From Deltaproteobacteria bacterium (GTDB lineage: Bacteria > Myxococcota_A > UBA9160 > SZUA-336), in contig JAUXJB010000026.1 of the NCBI GenBank assembly GCA_030624945.1, positions 1-11,896 of the forward strand: DNA of 11,896 nt. Direction: 5' to 3'. Of the stretch, positions 10,757-11,896 are shown one piece after another (within the stretch, counting starts at the first letter, position 1; each line of letters starts with the position of its first letter). The notes under the pieces were generated by a model. The model had not been told where the DNA came from and made no database searches. It worked only from the letters and a program-made list of their open reading frames with translations. Position numbers and translations under genes: made by a program.

Positions 10757-10797
10757 CCGGTCACACCATCGACGGAATGGAGCCGTCGGGTGACCGG
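10757..10797 (-). promoter_or_regulatory. Nested hairpin in atp operon leader
   Basis: On the minus strand an outer perfect 8-base-pair stem, CCGGTCAC with GTGACCGG (10790-10797 and 10757-10764), encloses an inner perfect 6-base-pair stem, CGACGG with CCGTCG (10783-10788 and 10770-10775), with a seven-base apical loop CTCCATT and a one-versus-five internal loop. It lies about 10 bases after the predicted transcription start. No U run follows, so it is not a standard terminator. The loop CUCC could pair with GGAG of the atpX ribosome binding site, suggesting translational control or mRNA stabilisation. A parB 3' end structure is the alternative. Confidence 0.45.
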
Positions 10798-10813
10798 GCC
10801 CCGTTCGGCGGGG

Positions 10814-10841
10814 AGTATGACAAAGCCGTTCCCAAAATCAA
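10814..10841 (-). promoter_or_regulatory. Candidate sigma-70 promoter for atp operon
   Basis: Minus-strand TTGATT (10836-10841) and CATACT (10814-10819) are separated by 16 bases and match the consensus at four of six positions each. The predicted start near 10807 would give a leader of about 127 bases before atpX. It sits in the 188-base gap after parB, the only long gap on the minus strand between parA and atpC. Confidence 0.5.
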
Positions 10842-10868
10842 CGAGACATACAGCGGGAAAGAACTCCG

Positions 10869-11762
10869 TCAGCGCGAGCCCGACAACAAGAGATCGGAGA
10901 GGCGCTCGAGCTCCGCTTCGCCGAAGTAGTGCAGCTCGATGCGACCGCGTCCGCGTCGACCCACGATGCGTACCTTGGTCTGCACGCTCTTGCGCAGCTT
11001 GTCCTCGAGATCGACCACGTGAACGTCTCGCGTGGGGCCACTGCGCGGGGCCGAGGCAACCGAGGATCCCCCGATCTTGCGGCAGAGTTCCTCGGCCGCG
11101 CGCACGCTCAGACCGCCCCGTACGATCTGATCCCGTACCATACGGCGCTGGTCCTTCGGCGCCTGGAGAATGGCCTTGGCGTGCCCAAGCGACAGCCGCT
11201 GGTCGATCAGGTCCTGCTGAACCTCGGTACCTAGCTCCAAGATCCGTAGGTGATTCGCTACACTTGAGCGGTCGAGGCCCACGCGGCGACCCACCTCCTC
11301 CTGCGTCATCCCCTCACTCTCGACCAGTACCCGAAACGCCTCGGCGAGCTCTACCGGGTTGAGGTCCGCGCGCTGGACGTTCTCCACGAGAGCCATCTCG
11401 ACAGCCTCGCGGTCGCTGGCGTCCAGAACGACGGACGGGATCTCCTCCATCCCGGCCAGCTGGGCGGCGCGCCAGCGGCGCTCGCCGATGATCAGCTCGT
11501 AGCCATCCCCGCGTCGCCGGACGACGACGGGCTGCAGAACTCCCTGCTCGCGAATGGAGGCGGCCAGACCCGAGAGCTCGGCCTCGGCAAAGTGCTTTCT
11601 CGGCTGGCTCGGATTGGGGGCCACCCTCGCGATCGCGATGTAGAGAGGCGCAGCGGACCCACCATCCGGCTGGGCGGCCTGCTGGGAGCCGGGTTCCGAG
11701 GGCACCCTCGGCGGTGGAATCAGAGCGGAGAGTCCCCTTCCGAGGGCCTTACGAGTCGCCAT
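10869..11762 (-). CDS. parB: Chromosome-partitioning protein ParB (Spo0J type)
   Basis: A 297-residue centromere-binding protein and CTP-dependent DNA clamp that loads at parS sites and drives origin segregation with ParA. The N-terminal [11 protein letters not shown] (4-14) is the usual ParA-stimulating peptide. The CTP-binding ParB/Srx domain shows GERRWRA (93-99) and [12 protein letters not shown] (127-138). The helix-turn-helix reads [20 protein letters not shown] (152-171), and a C-terminal dimerisation part ends with GRIELHYF then a Leu-rich helix. The ATG overlaps the end of parA by 14 bases, with a purine-rich stretch within parA as Shine-Dalgarno. No consensus parS site was recognised in this window. 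Length and motifs are normal. Confidence 0.96.
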   Translation of the reverse strand: MATRKALGRGLSALIPPPRVPSEPGSQQAAQPDGGSAAPLYIAIARVAPNPSQPRKHFAEAELSGLAASIREQGVLQPVVVRRRGDGYELIIGERRWRAAQLAGMEEIPSVVLDASDREAVEMALVENVQRADLNPVELAEAFRVLVESEGMTQEEVGRRVGLDRSSVANHLRILELGTEVQQDLIDQRLSLGHAKAILQAPKDQRRMVRDQIVRGGLSVRAAEELCRKIGGSSVASAPRSGPTRDVHVVDLEDKLRKSVQTKVRIVGRRGRGRIELHYFGEAELERLSDLLLSGSR

Positions 11763-11896
11763 GCTTCAGCCTTTCCAGCAGTTCCTCGGCCAGGCGCAGA
11801 TAGCTGCGAGCGCCCTTGGAGTTGATGTCGTAGAGAAGTGCGGGTTTGCCGTGACTGGGAGCCTCCGAGAGCCGCACGTTTCTGGGGATGATGGCA
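11749..11896 (-). CDS. parA: Chromosome-partitioning ATPase ParA/Soj, C-terminal fragment
   Basis: Only the last 48 codons are inside the window; the gene continues beyond the right edge. The residues begin [18 protein letters not shown] and continue with [20 protein letters not shown], an excellent match to the C-terminal end of chromosomal ParA/Soj proteins, the Walker-type ATPases that work with ParB to segregate replication origins. The stop TAA lies at 11749-11751, inside parB, giving a 14-base overlap that indicates co-translation. The nucleotide-binding motifs lie outside the window. Confidence 0.93.
   Translation of the reverse strand, partial: AIIPRNVRLSEAPSHGKPALLYDINSKGARSYLRLAEELLERLKHGDS

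Noticed and set aside
10705..10929. Small plus-strand open frame of 74 codons between parB and atpX
   Set aside because: It lies opposite the atp leader and the end of parB, with no ribosome binding site and no domain.
11010..11030. CACGTG core inside parB resembling parS
   Set aside because: Only the central six bases match; the flanking bases do not follow the TGTTTCACGTGAAACA consensus. Other CACGTG hits near 364, 2630 and 10637 fail in the same way.

Overview
The window is a GC-rich bacterial chromosome segment with ordinary, tightly packed, mostly housekeeping genes. The run parA-parB-b'-b-delta-alpha-gamma-beta-epsilon on the minus strand is the arrangement I know from Geobacter and other deltaproteobacteria in the broad sense (Desulfobacterota, Myxococcota and relatives). 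A protein resembling the MXAN_5187 C-terminal family, best known to me from the same groups, points the same way. Genus-level placement is not possible from the sequence alone.

Layout from left to right. Positions 1-336 hold no convincing gene but contain several strong GC hairpins, the one nearest the gene looking like the terminator of the minus-strand pair that follows. Positions 337-1727 (minus) carry a ComEA-like helix-hairpin-helix protein and, upstream of it in the same transcript, a long-chain polyprenyl diphosphate synthase with a near-consensus sigma-70 promoter at 1762-1790. Positions 1912-4785 (plus) form a compact three-gene unit: the MXAN_5187-like protein of unknown function, a GT4 glycosyltransferase of the WbaZ type and a DegT/DnrJ/EryC1 PLP aminotransferase. 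The last two look like surface-polysaccharide or nucleotide-sugar genes.

Positions 4782-10680 (minus) carry the whole F1 sector plus both peripheral-stalk b-type subunits of the F-type ATP synthase (b', b, delta, alpha, gamma, beta, epsilon). The membrane subunits a and c (atpB, atpE) and atpI are not here, so the ATP synthase genes are split over at least two loci, as is usual in deltaproteobacteria. The genes are joined by overlaps or gaps of 13 bases or less. The operon converges on the aminotransferase gene with stop codons that overlap. Its leader (10681-10868) contains a plausible promoter and a nested hairpin.

Positions 10869-11896 (minus) hold the chromosome-partitioning gene parB and the last 48 codons of parA, which runs off the window. 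This suggests that the segment lies near the replication origin, because parAB is usually origin-proximal.

I see no mobile element, CRISPR array, rRNA or tRNA gene, and no clearly new defence or biosynthetic system. The items most worth a second look are the MXAN_5187-like protein in a glycosylation operon, the structured ATP synthase leader, the start-codon pattern of the atp operon, the convergent stop overlap and the palindrome cluster at the left end.
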